From positions 1 through 10,132 of the forward strand of contig JAXIUW010234730.1 in assembly GCA_035591015.1 (NCBI GenBank): a stretch of 10,132 nucleotides of DNA. The letters run 5' to 3'. This document shows positions 1-8,401 of this stretch, piece after piece (within the stretch, counting starts at the first letter, position 1; each line of letters starts with the position of its first letter). A model generated the notes under the pieces. It made no database searches. It worked only from the letters and a program-made list of their open reading frames with translations, and was not told where the DNA came from. The DNA comes from Cephalothrix simula (lineage: Eukaryota; Nemertea; Palaeonemertea; Archinemertea; Cephalotrichidae). A program made the position numbers and the translations under genes.

Positions 1-72
1 CTGCATTTTCAGCCGATACCTCAGGTTGCGATGCGCGCGCCGAGGGGTCTTAAGGTCTCCGACCGTTATATT
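1..72 (+). other. CpG-rich patch at window edge, possible exon end
   Basis: This is the only strongly CpG-rich stretch near the left edge: bases 29-46 hold a run of GCG and CGC steps inside otherwise AT-rich DNA. The sequence starts with a plausible splice acceptor (tgcattttcag, ending at 12) followed by GC-richer bases. The frame that begins at base 1 stays open through an ATG at 31 and on to 321, but after about base 70 the composition falls back to AT-rich background and the encoded residues become low-complexity hydrophobic and Phe/Asn-rich. The frame past 70 is therefore probably chance. The patch could be the tail of an exon, a CpG-rich regulatory site or repeat debris. No family is recognised. 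Confidence 0.2.
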
Positions 73-350
73 TTAAAGTTACACAAAAAACTAATTTGTA
101 AACCCAACTGTAATCCCAACTGCGAAGTAATTTTCTTCCCGCTTCTATCAAATTTGTGGTTCGTACTGAAACAAATTATACACTACACTCTAATTTCCGC
201 GATATCAGCCTCTCTTGACAAGCTTTTCAGGTTTTTTTGTTTCTGTGATGATATAAATTATATCGAAGGTTTTTTCTTTAACTCTACTTCAAATAACTAT
301 CATCCAAAGACCATTTCATAAATAAACCTGTATTGAAAAAAAATGTAAAT

Positions 351-633
351 TTAAAAGCACCAACTGTCCATATGCGGAGAAAATTGAACACCTGGCAAAC
401 CTCTGGCTGAGTCATTTAAAAGAGTGACATTTCTTGCCATTTTTTTAGAGTTTCTTAAAAGCTTTTCTATTGAAGATTCCAATAGATGTGATTGTTTGAA
501 GAATATGTTCAATACTAAAACAGCGTAAGTTCCCTTCTGACGCAAAACCTGAACATGCATCATGCTTGGAAGACAAGAATATACCATTAATCGAGTATGG
601 CTTTAATGAGTCAGATTTAATACGTGCATGCAT
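351..633 (-). pseudogene. Possible decayed coding segment, two overlapping frames
   Basis: Two minus-strand frames overlap here: one of 62 codons (633 to 445) and one of 78 codons (587 to 351). The second ends in a composition that looks protein-like, with a charged helix-like stretch (ESSIEKLLRNSKKMARN) followed by LPGVQFSPHMDSW before the stop. The first begins MHARIKSDSLKPYSINGIF. A single frameshift in the overlap could join the two, as expected of a pseudogene, but each length alone is within what chance gives in AT-rich DNA. No conserved motif or family is recognised, and no splice signals clearly bound the segment. Confidence 0.15.
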
Positions 634-639
634 ACTAAT

Positions 640-2810
640 CCTAGTTTAGACTGGATTATCAATTGGAATTAAGTCTTTTTAGGACGTAAATATGTCATGT
701 GCATTTACGTGATTCGTTCTTGGTCCTGCGTTTCTGACTAAGACGTTTGTGGTTTTATAGCAGCAGTAGCAATTCATTGGTACCAAATAAAGTATTCCCT
801 GACCTTCCTGCTAACTTGCTACTTTGCCTCTTTGCAACTAATTTGAAGAAATCGTCCTTATTAAATTCTCCAAGTAGGAACTTCATGACAAGGTTCAACC
901 TTCAAATTTCATGCATGTTGCATTGTGGTCATTATCTATCTCCGGGTATGATTATGAATATTGTCTAGGTAAATTAAGTTAAGGGTGCTTAATGCTTAGT
1001 ATTGAAATTCTCAATTCCCAAATTGGTAACTTCTATCTCATCTGGAATTCAATTTTCCGAATAAAGCGCTGATGGATTAAGATGTGACGTAATATGTCTG
1101 CGTTCTTCCGAATATCATTTGTGGTACCGGAAATTTTGTCTTTCTTTGATGGCGATAAACATTTGTCTCTTCTGTATTTATTGGCATCTTTGAATTGACC
1201 GAATTGACAACATTCCTTTGGGAAACGGTTTCTTAGAGATATTGTGTTCCGACCTTCGCTTTAGTCAAATTATCTTTTACGAAGAATATATATATTCGTC
1301 ACGAAGAGGCACAGTTTCTCGTCCCTCGTGACAAGTTTTGTGAAACTATTAAAGCTGATTAAAGCCATTTTCTCCCAATGCAATTCTCTTCAATATGCTG
1401 AAATGCTAAGATATTCTCATGAAATAAGTTTTTGCCATTCCGGGACACGTTTTGACTTAAAAAGGACTTTTAGGAGAATTTGCTGTATCGAATTTTATGT
1501 CAAGATGATGTATAGCTCTGATGAATGTAGAAAACTACTAATGAAGCCAATGCAACATAGTGTCATATTCATGTCTTGGCACTCTCTTTATTTTTCTTGA
1601 CAGTTAGCACTACGTTGTAGATAGTTAATTGGTAAGATTTGTGAGAAATGGTTTGTTATTAGCTGCTCATCTAATATGACTACTAATTTCGTGCCCAATA
1701 AGCCCCATATGACAACTGGAAGTACGCTAGTATAAATCTCATCACGAACTGCTTTTGGACGGATCTCATTTGTAAGTTATAGGTTTTATATTCCCAGATA
1801 AGTTAGTTAATTTGCTCTTTTATGAAGAAAGGATCCCATGTTTCTCATAAATACACCATTTTCTTTTTCTGGACTTCTGTTCTTGATATTTTCTCATTTG
1901 CCATGAGACATTTTTGAGGATATTACTCAAGTAAATTGATATTCTCTACAGGTAAGCATTAAATGACTTCGAGCGGAAATTAAGACAGCGTATTTCCTCA
2001 TCTGCTAACGATACAACATCCCAAATGAGCCTTTGTATGGGCTTGACCATCTTAACCGTGCATACTAATGTTGGTCCAACTATATATTTGAAATTTGATC
2101 ACATATTTGCCAACGGATTCATGAATAATCTTACTTTTTTGCGGTGATTGGTTAGTACACTTTTATGCAGGCCTTTTTTGTTCTGTGAAAATATCAGTTG
2201 CCAGCTAATTTCAAAGCTGCCGATCCTTTGTCAATCCTTCATGCTGATCAAAGAAATCATTTCATGATATCATGGTGTGTAATGTTCATTAGAAAAGACA
2301 TTTCTCCATCATTACCAAAAGTAATTGTTTGTAGAATTTCTCAATCATCAAATTGATGAATGAATCCCTAATTACTTAGTATTCTGGTTTCTTGTTTTAC
2401 CACATTTGGTAATCGGGATTTTTTTGTTATTGAAAAATAAAAGAATTTTCAAAATGTAAACTGGTATAGTGAATTCATGTAGATCGGTATTTTTTACTTC
2501 CAAAAGGAGTAAGCGTTGCTACTATTTTTTGACTGTTCAGCAGCCATATTGAAAATAGTACGATTGCTAATAATTGTTACTTGTGTGTGTATAACGAAAT
2601 TTATAATTTAGCATTTTGTTTTTGTCAAATTAGGCGTATTATTTCGTCTTAAAAAATCGTCATCAAATGGTGAAAACAAAATTTCAAAGTCATGATTGGT
2701 GTTAGTCGTATATCGTATCCAATTAATCATATTATGGATAAAAATTATAGCTAGTCAGCTTCTGTCTTCTGACAAAACGAATCCTGAGCAGTTTTTTTTA
2801 CTCATTATAT
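640..2810. other. AT-rich non-coding stretch, no gene seen
   Basis: No convincing gene is visible. The longest frame (90 codons, 1328-1600, plus) is at the length expected by chance and its product looks random. There are scattered short inverted repeats: acgtaaat/atttacgt at 684-691 and 703-710, the palindrome gaatatatatattc at 1284-1297, gtcacga/tcgtgac at 1298-1304 and 1326-1332, catgatatcatg at 2263-2274, and tcatcaa/ttgatga at 2345-2359. None has flanking features that would mark it as a regulatory site or element end. The stretch is consistent with intron or intergenic DNA. Confidence 0.6.
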
Positions 2811-2980
2811 ACTCCCCCAGGCCTGTGTCGTATCCCGCTGAAGATAGATTAGGATGATCTTGGACTTCATGTTGAGATTTGGATTACCTTTGTAACACAA
2901 GGGCACACGTACGCTTGTATTGTTACGAATCAGGAACTCCTAAAATATACGCCTGTCACGCACAGGCAGGAGTTTTTTCT
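2811..2980. repeat. Compact foldback block with nested hairpins
   Basis: Several inverted repeats are packed together. At the right, gcctgt (2951-2956) pairs with acaggc (2962-2967) around a 5 nt loop, and an outer pair aactcct (2935-2941) with aggagtt (2968-2974) encloses it; a T-run follows immediately. In the middle, gtaac (2892-2896) and gttac (2922-2926) pair, continued by acaag/cttgt with a 3 nt bulge. The left edge (actcccccaggcctgtg, 2811-2827) resembles the reverse complement of the right edge (actcctgcctgtg read on the minus strand from 2973), giving an imperfect terminal inverted repeat. This could be a small foldback MITE of about 165 bp or a structured RNA. No target-site duplication was found by eye. 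Confidence 0.45.
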
Positions 2981-3579
2981 TAATCTGAATTTCAGTAAGA
3001 TCATGCAATTAGCACTAACTGGTCATCAAAGAATAGCTTAAGGGCACAACAAAGCACTCGTGTTTTAAGTCGTTAAAGAGAACTGATTGAATATATCCTT
3101 AGCAATTGAGTCACTGCATACCAAAATTTTTCGTCGTGTTTTTAAAAGTCTCAAAGAGCCACTTTCTGTGATCTTGTTACTTTGATGGCTTGGTCATTCA
3201 TAAAAGTAGCTCGTTCAGCGTCCAGTAACATAAAGAAATGCCATTTTTGTTTTATGATGAACGTGCCAATGCTTACCCTTAGTATGATTTCTGGTTGACA
3301 TTAACGAGTCAATCCATCTTTTGGTGCGTCACTCATATCGGTCACTCCATCAGTGAAAGCCTTATCTTGCTGTTCTAAAATGTTGGTCTTAGAGGAAGTA
3401 CTAAATACTGCATTTTATCAGCTGCAGTTGTTATTTAAAATAGTACAATATTGATGCCCCTGTTTATACAATGAAAAAATCAACAAAATAATAACTATTT
3501 AACTTCATTTACTTGTTCTTTATATTTTTTAAGGTCAGATATATCTCCGGATTTTTTATACTTTTTATAAGTTTTCATT
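2981..3579. other. AT-rich spacer, nothing recognised
   Basis: The stretch between the foldback block and the SINE has no open frame of interest and no recognisable RNA or repeat. It becomes strongly T-rich just before the SINE (around 3515-3575), which is a typical type of landing site for retroposed elements. Confidence 0.5.
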
Positions 3580-3590
3580 CTTTGAATTCT
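3580..3590 (+). repeat. Left target-site duplication of the SINE (candidate)
   Basis: ctttgaattct directly precedes the tRNA-like head of the SINE. A copy lacking one G, ctttaattct, lies at 3847-3856, right where the non-AT-rich SINE body stops. The one-base difference means this is suggestive rather than proven. Confidence 0.45.
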
Positions 3591-3846
3591 TGAATAGCTC
3601 AGTTGGTAAGAACAGTGGTAAGAAGCTTGGCCCATAATCGGAGGGTCAGGGGTTCGAGCATCACTACTGACATTCTGGTCCCCATTGTCCTCTAACTAGG
3701 ATATCAAAGTCCTAAGGGCCGTATTTGCTGGTGATTAAACGACGTTGGTGGCGCATGTTGGCTCCTCCGGTCAGGAGAGCTTAAAAGTACCCAGTAGCGC
3801 GGAATGTCTCAACTTGGAGGCGGAAAACAGATGTAAATTACAGAAA
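3591..3846 (+). mobile_element. tRNA-derived SINE (tRNA-Met-like head)
   Basis: The head is a decayed tRNA. An intact Pol III A box, tagctcagttgg, lies at 3595-3606. An anticodon-loop match cccataa holds a CAT anticodon at 3633-3635, as in tRNA-Met. A B box, ggttcgagcat, lies at 3651-3661 and departs from the consensus in its last two bases. The stems pair poorly, so this is not a working tRNA. The tRNA part runs into an unrelated body of about 170 bp that is clearly GC-richer than its surroundings and contains a small hairpin ctcct/aggag around 3762-3777. Such composite structure is typical of SINEs, which are transcribed by Pol III and copied by a LINE partner in trans. The 3' end is not a simple A-tail; it ends near gatgtaaattacagaaa. 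Candidate target-site duplications flank it. I do not recognise the family of the body. Confidence 0.7.
3600..3624 (+). repeat. 12-13 bp tandem duplication in the SINE D arm
   Basis: cagttggtaagaa (3600-3612) is followed at once by cagtggtaagaa (3613-3624). The duplication lies between the A box and the anticodon loop. It explains why the A and B box starts are 56 nt apart instead of about 44 as in an ordinary intron-less tRNA. Confidence 0.85.
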
Positions 3847-3856
3847 CTTTAATTCT
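3847..3856 (+). repeat. Right target-site duplication of the SINE (candidate)
   Basis: ctttaattct matches the left flank at 3580-3590 except for one missing G. AT-rich background resumes immediately after it. Confidence 0.4.
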
Positions 3857-4067
3857 CAATTTATATTGTGGATTATTTTATCACATTGCTTTTATTTATT
3901 TTCATTTGCATTTTGTGGGCAAGCAGTGAGTTGTTCCAAGGTTATTCGATTAACGAATATCATTAGATATTGACCGACGCCCTGAGGTGAATCTTTTTGA
4001 ATTTGTGTTGATGACATCCTGGCGACCCTGCCCTTTCATTAATTAGTATTGAACGTGTTTTTAAAAT

Positions 4068-4906
4068 ATGCGTGATACTGACCTGAAGTCCAGATGCATT
4101 GATTTTAGAAGTCAGAATATCATAAACCAGGGCTTGCCCGATTGTCCATCTTCCACTGCCGGAAGTAGCTTAAGAGTGAAAATGAAAGCTTCAGGGTCCC
4201 ATCATGGCGGGAATTGCTATGCACTTTCTTCTTTGATCACACCCCCTGAAGGTAGTACGGAACTTAGTTTTTCAATTGTATTATTTCTGACCAGTTCGGT
4301 TTCACTTAAGATGCACTTTTGCCTTAGGGATTCATGGAATGTTCAATTAATTTTGACCAAAAGATTGACGTTAATTGAAACAGAGCTGGTTCTGCCTAAA
4401 TTGGAAGAGGATGCATTAGGCATTAAGAAATTTGCTGAAGAAACCATGGTGACGGGATGGCAGCTATAATTTCCGGTGGTTATTTTTTAATACATGTAAT
4501 TATAGAAAATTTCAGAGTAAGAATTTCCCTTAGTTTGCAATCGCTCCATAAACTTAAAAGGGATGGCTTTCACTTAGGGATTGGACATTTTTGTCTTGAC
4601 TATCAGTACCTATGCCCTTCAATTAACTGCAGTTGTCGTATTAATTGGAAGACAAGCTCGAGAGCCCTTAAAAGAAATAACTTGCTCAAACTTTGAGAAT
4701 ATCAAGATCCTGTACAGTCTTACTTGTTTGATAAATTTACTAGCCACACCAGTGATCAAAGATCCCCTTGGGCCTGGTATTAGTTGGTAAATGCTTTTGA
4801 CGCTGATGCTAGACTTGTTGCTGAATCTGAAATTAGCCTAAACACTCAGCCTAACTGGCAACTTACCGCTTTGGTCGTGAAAGATGAAAACTTAGTCGAC
4901 CAATGA
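4068..4906 (+). pseudogene. Decayed coding region, possible multi-pass membrane protein
   Basis: Plus-strand open frames cover this region almost without a gap but switch frame: 133 codons from the ATG at 4068 to 4469, then 79 codons at 4457-4696, then an open stretch at 4581-4790, then 40 codons at 4784-4903 ending in a stop at 4904. The 133-codon frame is the longest in the window and is moderately longer than chance would give at this base composition. Several hydrophobic stretches occur, such as ELSFSIVLFLTSSVSL (about residues 65-80 of the first frame) and LTISTYALQLTAVVVLIG in the third, so a membrane protein is conceivable. The last segment (LVNAFDADARLVAESEIS onward) is soluble in character and follows tattag, a plausible splice acceptor. 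The pattern fits a frameshifted pseudogene or short exons misread as continuous. No family is recognised. Confidence 0.3.
4784..4906 (+). CDS. Candidate terminal exon, 40 codons
   Basis: This segment lies directly after a possible acceptor (ggtattag, ending 4783). It reads LVNAFDADARLVAESEISLN and continues with a TQPNW motif, ending KDENLVDQ and TGA. Residue use (Asp, Glu, Ala, Val, a single Trp) is more protein-like than in surrounding frames, which are dominated by Phe, Ile, Ser and Leu. It shares its frame with the 4457-4696 stretch but a stop at 4781-4783 separates them unless an intron removes it. No homologue is recognised, and chance remains possible because the segment is short. Confidence 0.2.
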   Translation: MVNAFDADARLVAESEISLNTQPNWQLTALVVKDENLVDQ

Positions 4907-5063
4907 ATATCTCAAAGGACATCTGAAGCACTATTAATTCTGGTTTGGACAAATTTTTTCCGGGAGAGAATAGTCTTTAAAAAACGGATATATTGCTGCT
5001 TATTAAAATGTATTTCAATAAGATCTAAAAAGATCTGGACGAAATTATTTTCTTTTTTCTTTT

Positions 5064-5148
5064 GATGATGCAGGTTTTAGTGCATGAACAGAGAATGTCC
5101 TCTTTCGATGATACATACAGGTATAGTGCATGAACAGAGAATGACCTC
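5064..5148 (+). repeat. Two-copy tandem repeat, about 40 bp unit
   Basis: The unit gatgat...cctc occurs at 5064-5102 and again at 5107-5148. Within it a 20 bp core, tagtgcatgaacagagaatg, is identical at 5078-5097 and 5124-5143. A partial third core (tgcatgagca) follows near 5156. The spacing of the cores is 46 bp. Confidence 0.9.
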
Positions 5149-5159
5149 GCACTCTTGCA

Positions 5160-5867
5160 TGAGCAAAAATATAAAAGGAAGACAGATTTTATCGTTTTCT
5201 GCTACATATCAAACCACAAATTAAATAATCGAAACCTCTGTTTATTGTAAAAAACGCAAATTAGCTTAGCAATGGTGCAGGTACATTTATAAGAAATTCT
5301 ATTACGTTAATATGGATGTCGTCCAATATACATCATGAGTCATCTAAGATAGCTTTTTCCGGTATGTATTTTTGAACAGCTAAAAAGTGTCATCTTAATA
5401 TGTATTCTCTTAAAAGACGACTCAGTCATGACACTTTGGCTTCGCGGGGCTTAGTCATGTTTTCCTGCCTTTAGCTATGTAATTATTTGCACAATTTCAC
5501 TGCATTTTACGGCATTCCACCTAGATTACTTTGAGCTGGACAAAAATTATGATTTCCCTTGTTGGCTGTTAAGTATATCAATCGTAAAATCTCCAGCTTG
5601 ACCGATTAAATAATACCACTGAAGTAATTTGCTTTCCCATCAAGATACGCCCAACAATTACTAATGCGGAAAATCGTGCATAGAATAAAAAAATGAGTTA
5701 ATCACATTTTCAATACTTTTCCATATTCACATCATTGGTATTTTACCTTTTTTACTATATACATATTATGTACTTGAATATTTTCACAGCATTGATCGTA
5801 GTTATGACCAGTTATCTTCTCGGCTGTGCCTCGGTGATGTTTATACTCGCTCCAATTTCCTATGCAG
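5160..5867. other. AT-rich stretch, no gene seen
   Basis: No long open frame, RNA gene or dispersed repeat is evident here. The final 30 bases, ending tttcctatgcag at 5867, form a good-looking splice acceptor with a pyrimidine-rich tract, directly upstream of the short ATG frame at 5893. Confidence 0.45.
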
Positions 5868-5892
5868 GCGCTCGAGATTTGCTGAAATAAAA

Positions 5893-5961
5893 ATGTCTGT
5901 GGAAGAAGACACTTTACCTACTTTACAATACACAGGAATAGACGGTCATAGAAGACCATAA
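5893..5961 (+). CDS. Short ATG frame cut by a transposable element
   Basis: The ATG is preceded by an A-rich context (aaataaaa), and 25 bp before it lies an acceptor-like sequence. The 22-residue product reads MSVEEDTLPTLQYTGIDGHR then RP and a stop. The acidic start looks like a real protein N-terminus. The MITE begins at 5942, so the last six codons and the stop come from element sequence. This suggests an old first coding exon whose continuation was displaced by the insertion, or a chance frame; 22 codons alone prove nothing. A donor-like gtgagg follows at 5970, but downstream of the stop. Confidence 0.2.
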   Translation: MSVEEDTLPTLQYTGIDGHRRP

Positions 5962-6254
5962 ACCCATCGGTGAGGTTGCACCTGCATATCCTATACCTGA
6001 TTTTGAAGTCTTTTTGGTCTTCTGATAACTGATAATATTTTAGTTGTCCGATTTCTAAATTTAAATCTAAATCCAACAAATATTTAAATAATATTAAAAT
6101 ATTTGTTGGATTTCTAATTATTTTCTAGATCTAATTACCTGAGCAGATCTCTGAGCATTTAATAAAGATTTTAAGGTTTTTTGGGATGGTCTATATTGCG
6201 TGCCCATTTATGGGTTGACTACGGGATTTCTCATCTCGCACTTTGGGTTTTATA
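5942..6254. mobile_element. MITE-like element, left copy of a tandem pair
   Basis: The copy begins with acggtcata (5942-5950), whose reverse complement matches the right end of the pair at 8 of 9 bases. From 5963 to 6251 it aligns with 6287-6555 at very high identity: only a handful of substitutions, plus two 11 bp segments present only here (near 5991-6001 and the palindrome loop at 6086-6096). It has no coding potential. No right-hand terminal repeat of its own is seen; the next copy begins at once, so the pair may share ends or the right end of this copy was lost in the duplication. No convincing target-site duplication is visible, so the superfamily stays open. Confidence 0.7.
6069..6113. 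repeat. 17 bp inverted repeat with 11 nt loop (left copy)
   Basis: The arm aaatccaacaaatattt at 6069-6085 is perfectly complementary to aaatatttgttggattt at 6097-6113. The loop is aaataatatta. The same arms occur in the right copy without any loop. Confidence 0.95.
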
Positions 6255-6271
6255 GACAGTCATATAGAAGA

Positions 6272-6310
6272 GAGGTTGCACCTGCACCCATCGGTGAGGT
6301 TGCACCTGCA
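6272..6310 (+). repeat. 15 bp motif repeated at 24 bp spacing
   Basis: gaggttgcacctgca is found at 6272-6286 and 6296-6310, separated by cccatcggt; the same motif occurs once in the left copy at 5972-5986. It is a partial tandem duplication inside the right copy. The motif contains a small inverted repeat (aggt/acct). Confidence 0.95.
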
Positions 6311-6383
6311 TATCTTTGAAGTCTTTTTTTGGTCTTTTGGTAACTGATAATATTTTAGTTGTCGGATTTCTAAATTTAAATCT

Positions 6384-6417
6384 AAATCCAACAAATATTT
6401 AAATATTTGTTGGATTT
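6384..6417. repeat. Perfect 34 bp palindrome (right copy)
   Basis: The arms aaatccaacaaatattt (6384-6400) and aaatatttgttggattt (6401-6417) abut with no loop, so the 34 bp sequence equals its own reverse complement. A further ggattt at 6364-6369 can pair with aaatcc at 6384-6389, offering an alternative fold. Confidence 0.95.
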
Positions 6418-6569
6418 CTAATTATTTTCTAGATCTAATTACCTGAGCAGATCTCTGAGATCTTAATAAAGATTTTAAGGTTTTTTGGGATGGTCTGTAT
6501 CGCGCGCCCATTTATGGGTTGACTACGGGATTTCTCATCTCGCACTTTGGGTTTTCCTTATGACTGTAT

Positions 6570-8180
6570 GAGGGACATCAGCATGGTACATACGACTTAA
6601 TTCAAATTCATCAAGATTATCAGATGGCCTTTTGGGTTGTCAAAATTACCGACCAAAACATGTGAGTCAGAATAAGTCAATTAATTTCTCCCAAGGTGAG
6701 TTATTTACCTCACCACGAGTGCGCATTATACTAAATTACTTAATTACACACCCCTCACGATGGGATAGCTCCCAAATTCATCACTGGTGTCCATCAATCA
6801 ATCTTTGGGGTCTTTTTTGAATGTAAACTTATCTGATGGGGAAAGATCAAGATCACAATTTGACACAGCTTTATGTCCGATTTTCTTTATTTGTTCTTAC
6901 CCCTTATTTATAAGTCAGCTTTCAGTTTGATACACCGAAACAATCATAAAAATGACAATTAAGAAGATCAAGGAAAGAAAATCCAGAAATAAAGACGAGA
7001 TAAAAGATCACCGATCATGCTATAGATCTTTGATTATTGTAATATTTTCTATCATTGTGATGGTGGGTAACAGCATAGAGATGAAATCTTCTATTCATAA
7101 AACATCATATCATTGCGTGCCAACAAATTAGAAGTACAAAACTTATTTTTCCGTAATTTACTTCTTGTCTACTAGGATCAGCTAAGATAATGGAAAAATT
7201 TCAAAGATAATTTACATAAGCATGTCTTCGTGCCCTTCTGAGCCAGTATATTGTGCAATAAAGGATTAATAGAAAAGAAAACAACTTAATATTTATGAAA
7301 TTTTTTAAACAAGGGTAGGACTCAATAGATACATATTTGTTAACTATCTGTTTCTGGTAAAAATTTTCCTCTTAAAAATTTTGTTCGTCTTGAATTCTGC
7401 AATTTGTGAAATCTGAAAGCCTGAAATGTGTTTGCCTCAAAAAGCTCAACTTTCAAACAAACTTCTTCTAACTAAAAGAAAAGGAATTCATACAAAATAA
7501 TGGTAGGAGTATATAAGCAAAGTACAGATGAATGTATTGCAATATTTATTTTGATCATTGACCTTTCCAAATTTTCTATCCTTTGCCATTTATTTTGGTG
7601 AATTTTCGTTTTTTTCATGCAACTTAATATGCTACTTCTTAATAAAAATTGATACCAGAGGTTTTTTGTCGCTTTGACACTCTTTCAATGTTTTAATATA
7701 ATATATGAAAAAATTAAATAAAAGTTGCTATGCATGCTGTGAGTTCATTCATTGGAAAGTTCATAAGTGCTTTTTAACACCATTTTATTCCATAATTGAT
7801 CAGGTTTGCTAGCCACTTTTTTGCAAATGACTCACGAAAGATCGTTCAATTTTTTAATTTTTCATTAATCTAATCTGCTTCTCAGTTAAATTCGCTGCTT
7901 GAAATTTATTATTCGTCAAGTTCCATATTAGTTCGAATTTTGGATTAATCTTTCTACAATAAAAGAGTTAGGTACCATCGTTAATTGCTGTAATGATTTC
8001 TAATGTTCTTAAATTTTATCACAGAGTACCATGACACATGGGACTTAGCGGTTATACATAATGGATTTTAAAAACTTGAAGAAATGGAACTTTTTTTTCA
8101 TATTTGAACCTTAACAAATGAATTGCTCCAAGAGCACTGCTTAAAGTTTAGTCTTGATGCCAAATTTAAATTTCTGTGAT
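6570..8180. other. AT-rich stretch, no supported gene
   Basis: About 1.6 kb without a convincing gene or RNA. One open segment of about 60 codons ends at 6820 (plus strand, no ATG) and is at chance level. A short hairpin ggtgag/ctcacc lies at 6695-6700 and 6709-6714. The remainder is A/T-run-rich and resembles intron or intergenic DNA. Confidence 0.5.
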
Positions 8181-8182
8181 GA

Positions 8183-8401
8183 CGATCAGGATTACGATTT
8201 TCTCGAAAAATATTGCCATTGAATTATCCTACCGTAAAAATAGCTGAATTTTCGAAAAATCAGCGAATCATCAGTCACCTTATCAAATTCTATGGAAGTA
8301 TTGATTTAATGGGAGGTTCTAGAGACCAATTGAATCCAGTGTTTTCTATGGGATTTAATGTTTTAAAGATTTTTCATATTTTTCAAAAGCAATTTCAATA
8401 A
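8183..8401 (+). CDS. Open segment without ATG, possible exon
   Basis: The frame is open from just after a stop at 8180-8182 to the stop at 8399-8401, about 72 codons. No ATG lies near its left end. The middle (IISHLIKFYGSIDLMGGSRD, then QLNPVFSMGF) has a mixed composition that is a little more protein-like than neighbouring frames. There is no clear splice acceptor and no recognised domain. At this base composition an open run of this size is expected by chance about once or more in the window. Confidence 0.12.
   Translation, partial: RSGLRFSRKILPLNYPTVKIAEFSKNQRIISHLIKFYGSIDLMGGSRDQLNPVFSMGFNVLKIFHIFQKQFQ

Larger units (their letters stand above)
6256..6567. mobile_element. MITE-like element, right copy of a tandem pair
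   Basis: This copy is bounded by a perfect 9 bp terminal inverted repeat: acagtcata at 6256-6264 and tatgactgt at 6559-6567. A second short match near the ends (aaccc-type at the left, gggtt at 6548-6552) extends the symmetry loosely. At 312 bp with inverted ends, an internal palindrome and no coding capacity, it fits a miniature inverted-repeat transposable element. Compared with the left copy it lacks 11 bp near its start and the 11 nt palindrome loop, and has gained a second copy of a 15 bp motif. Close identity to the left copy points to a recent duplication. The autonomous partner is unknown. Confidence 0.75.

Noticed and set aside
747-968. 73-codon plus-strand open segment
   Set aside because: It has no ATG at its start and the length is at chance level with a random-looking product.
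1284-1297. 14 bp palindrome gaatatatatattc
   Set aside because: It is a simple AT-alternating palindrome, common by chance in AT-rich DNA, with no supporting context.
1328-1600. 90-codon plus-strand open frame
   Set aside because: Its length is what chance gives in DNA of this composition, and the product has no domain-like pattern, splice context or recognised similarity.
2918-2940. B-box-like gttacgaatcagg
   Set aside because: It has an inserted base compared with the Pol III B box and no A box at a workable distance.
3588-3672. A functional tRNA-Met(CAT) gene
   Set aside because: The A box and anticodon loop are present, but the anticodon and T stems pair poorly, the B box ends wrongly and a 12 bp insertion disrupts the D arm. 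A SINE head explains it better.
5942-6567. CRISPR-like repeat array
   Set aside because: There are only two long copies with no spacer pattern, and the context is eukaryotic.
6632-6820. 62-codon plus-strand open segment
   Set aside because: It has no ATG and chance length; only a short hairpin occurs within it.
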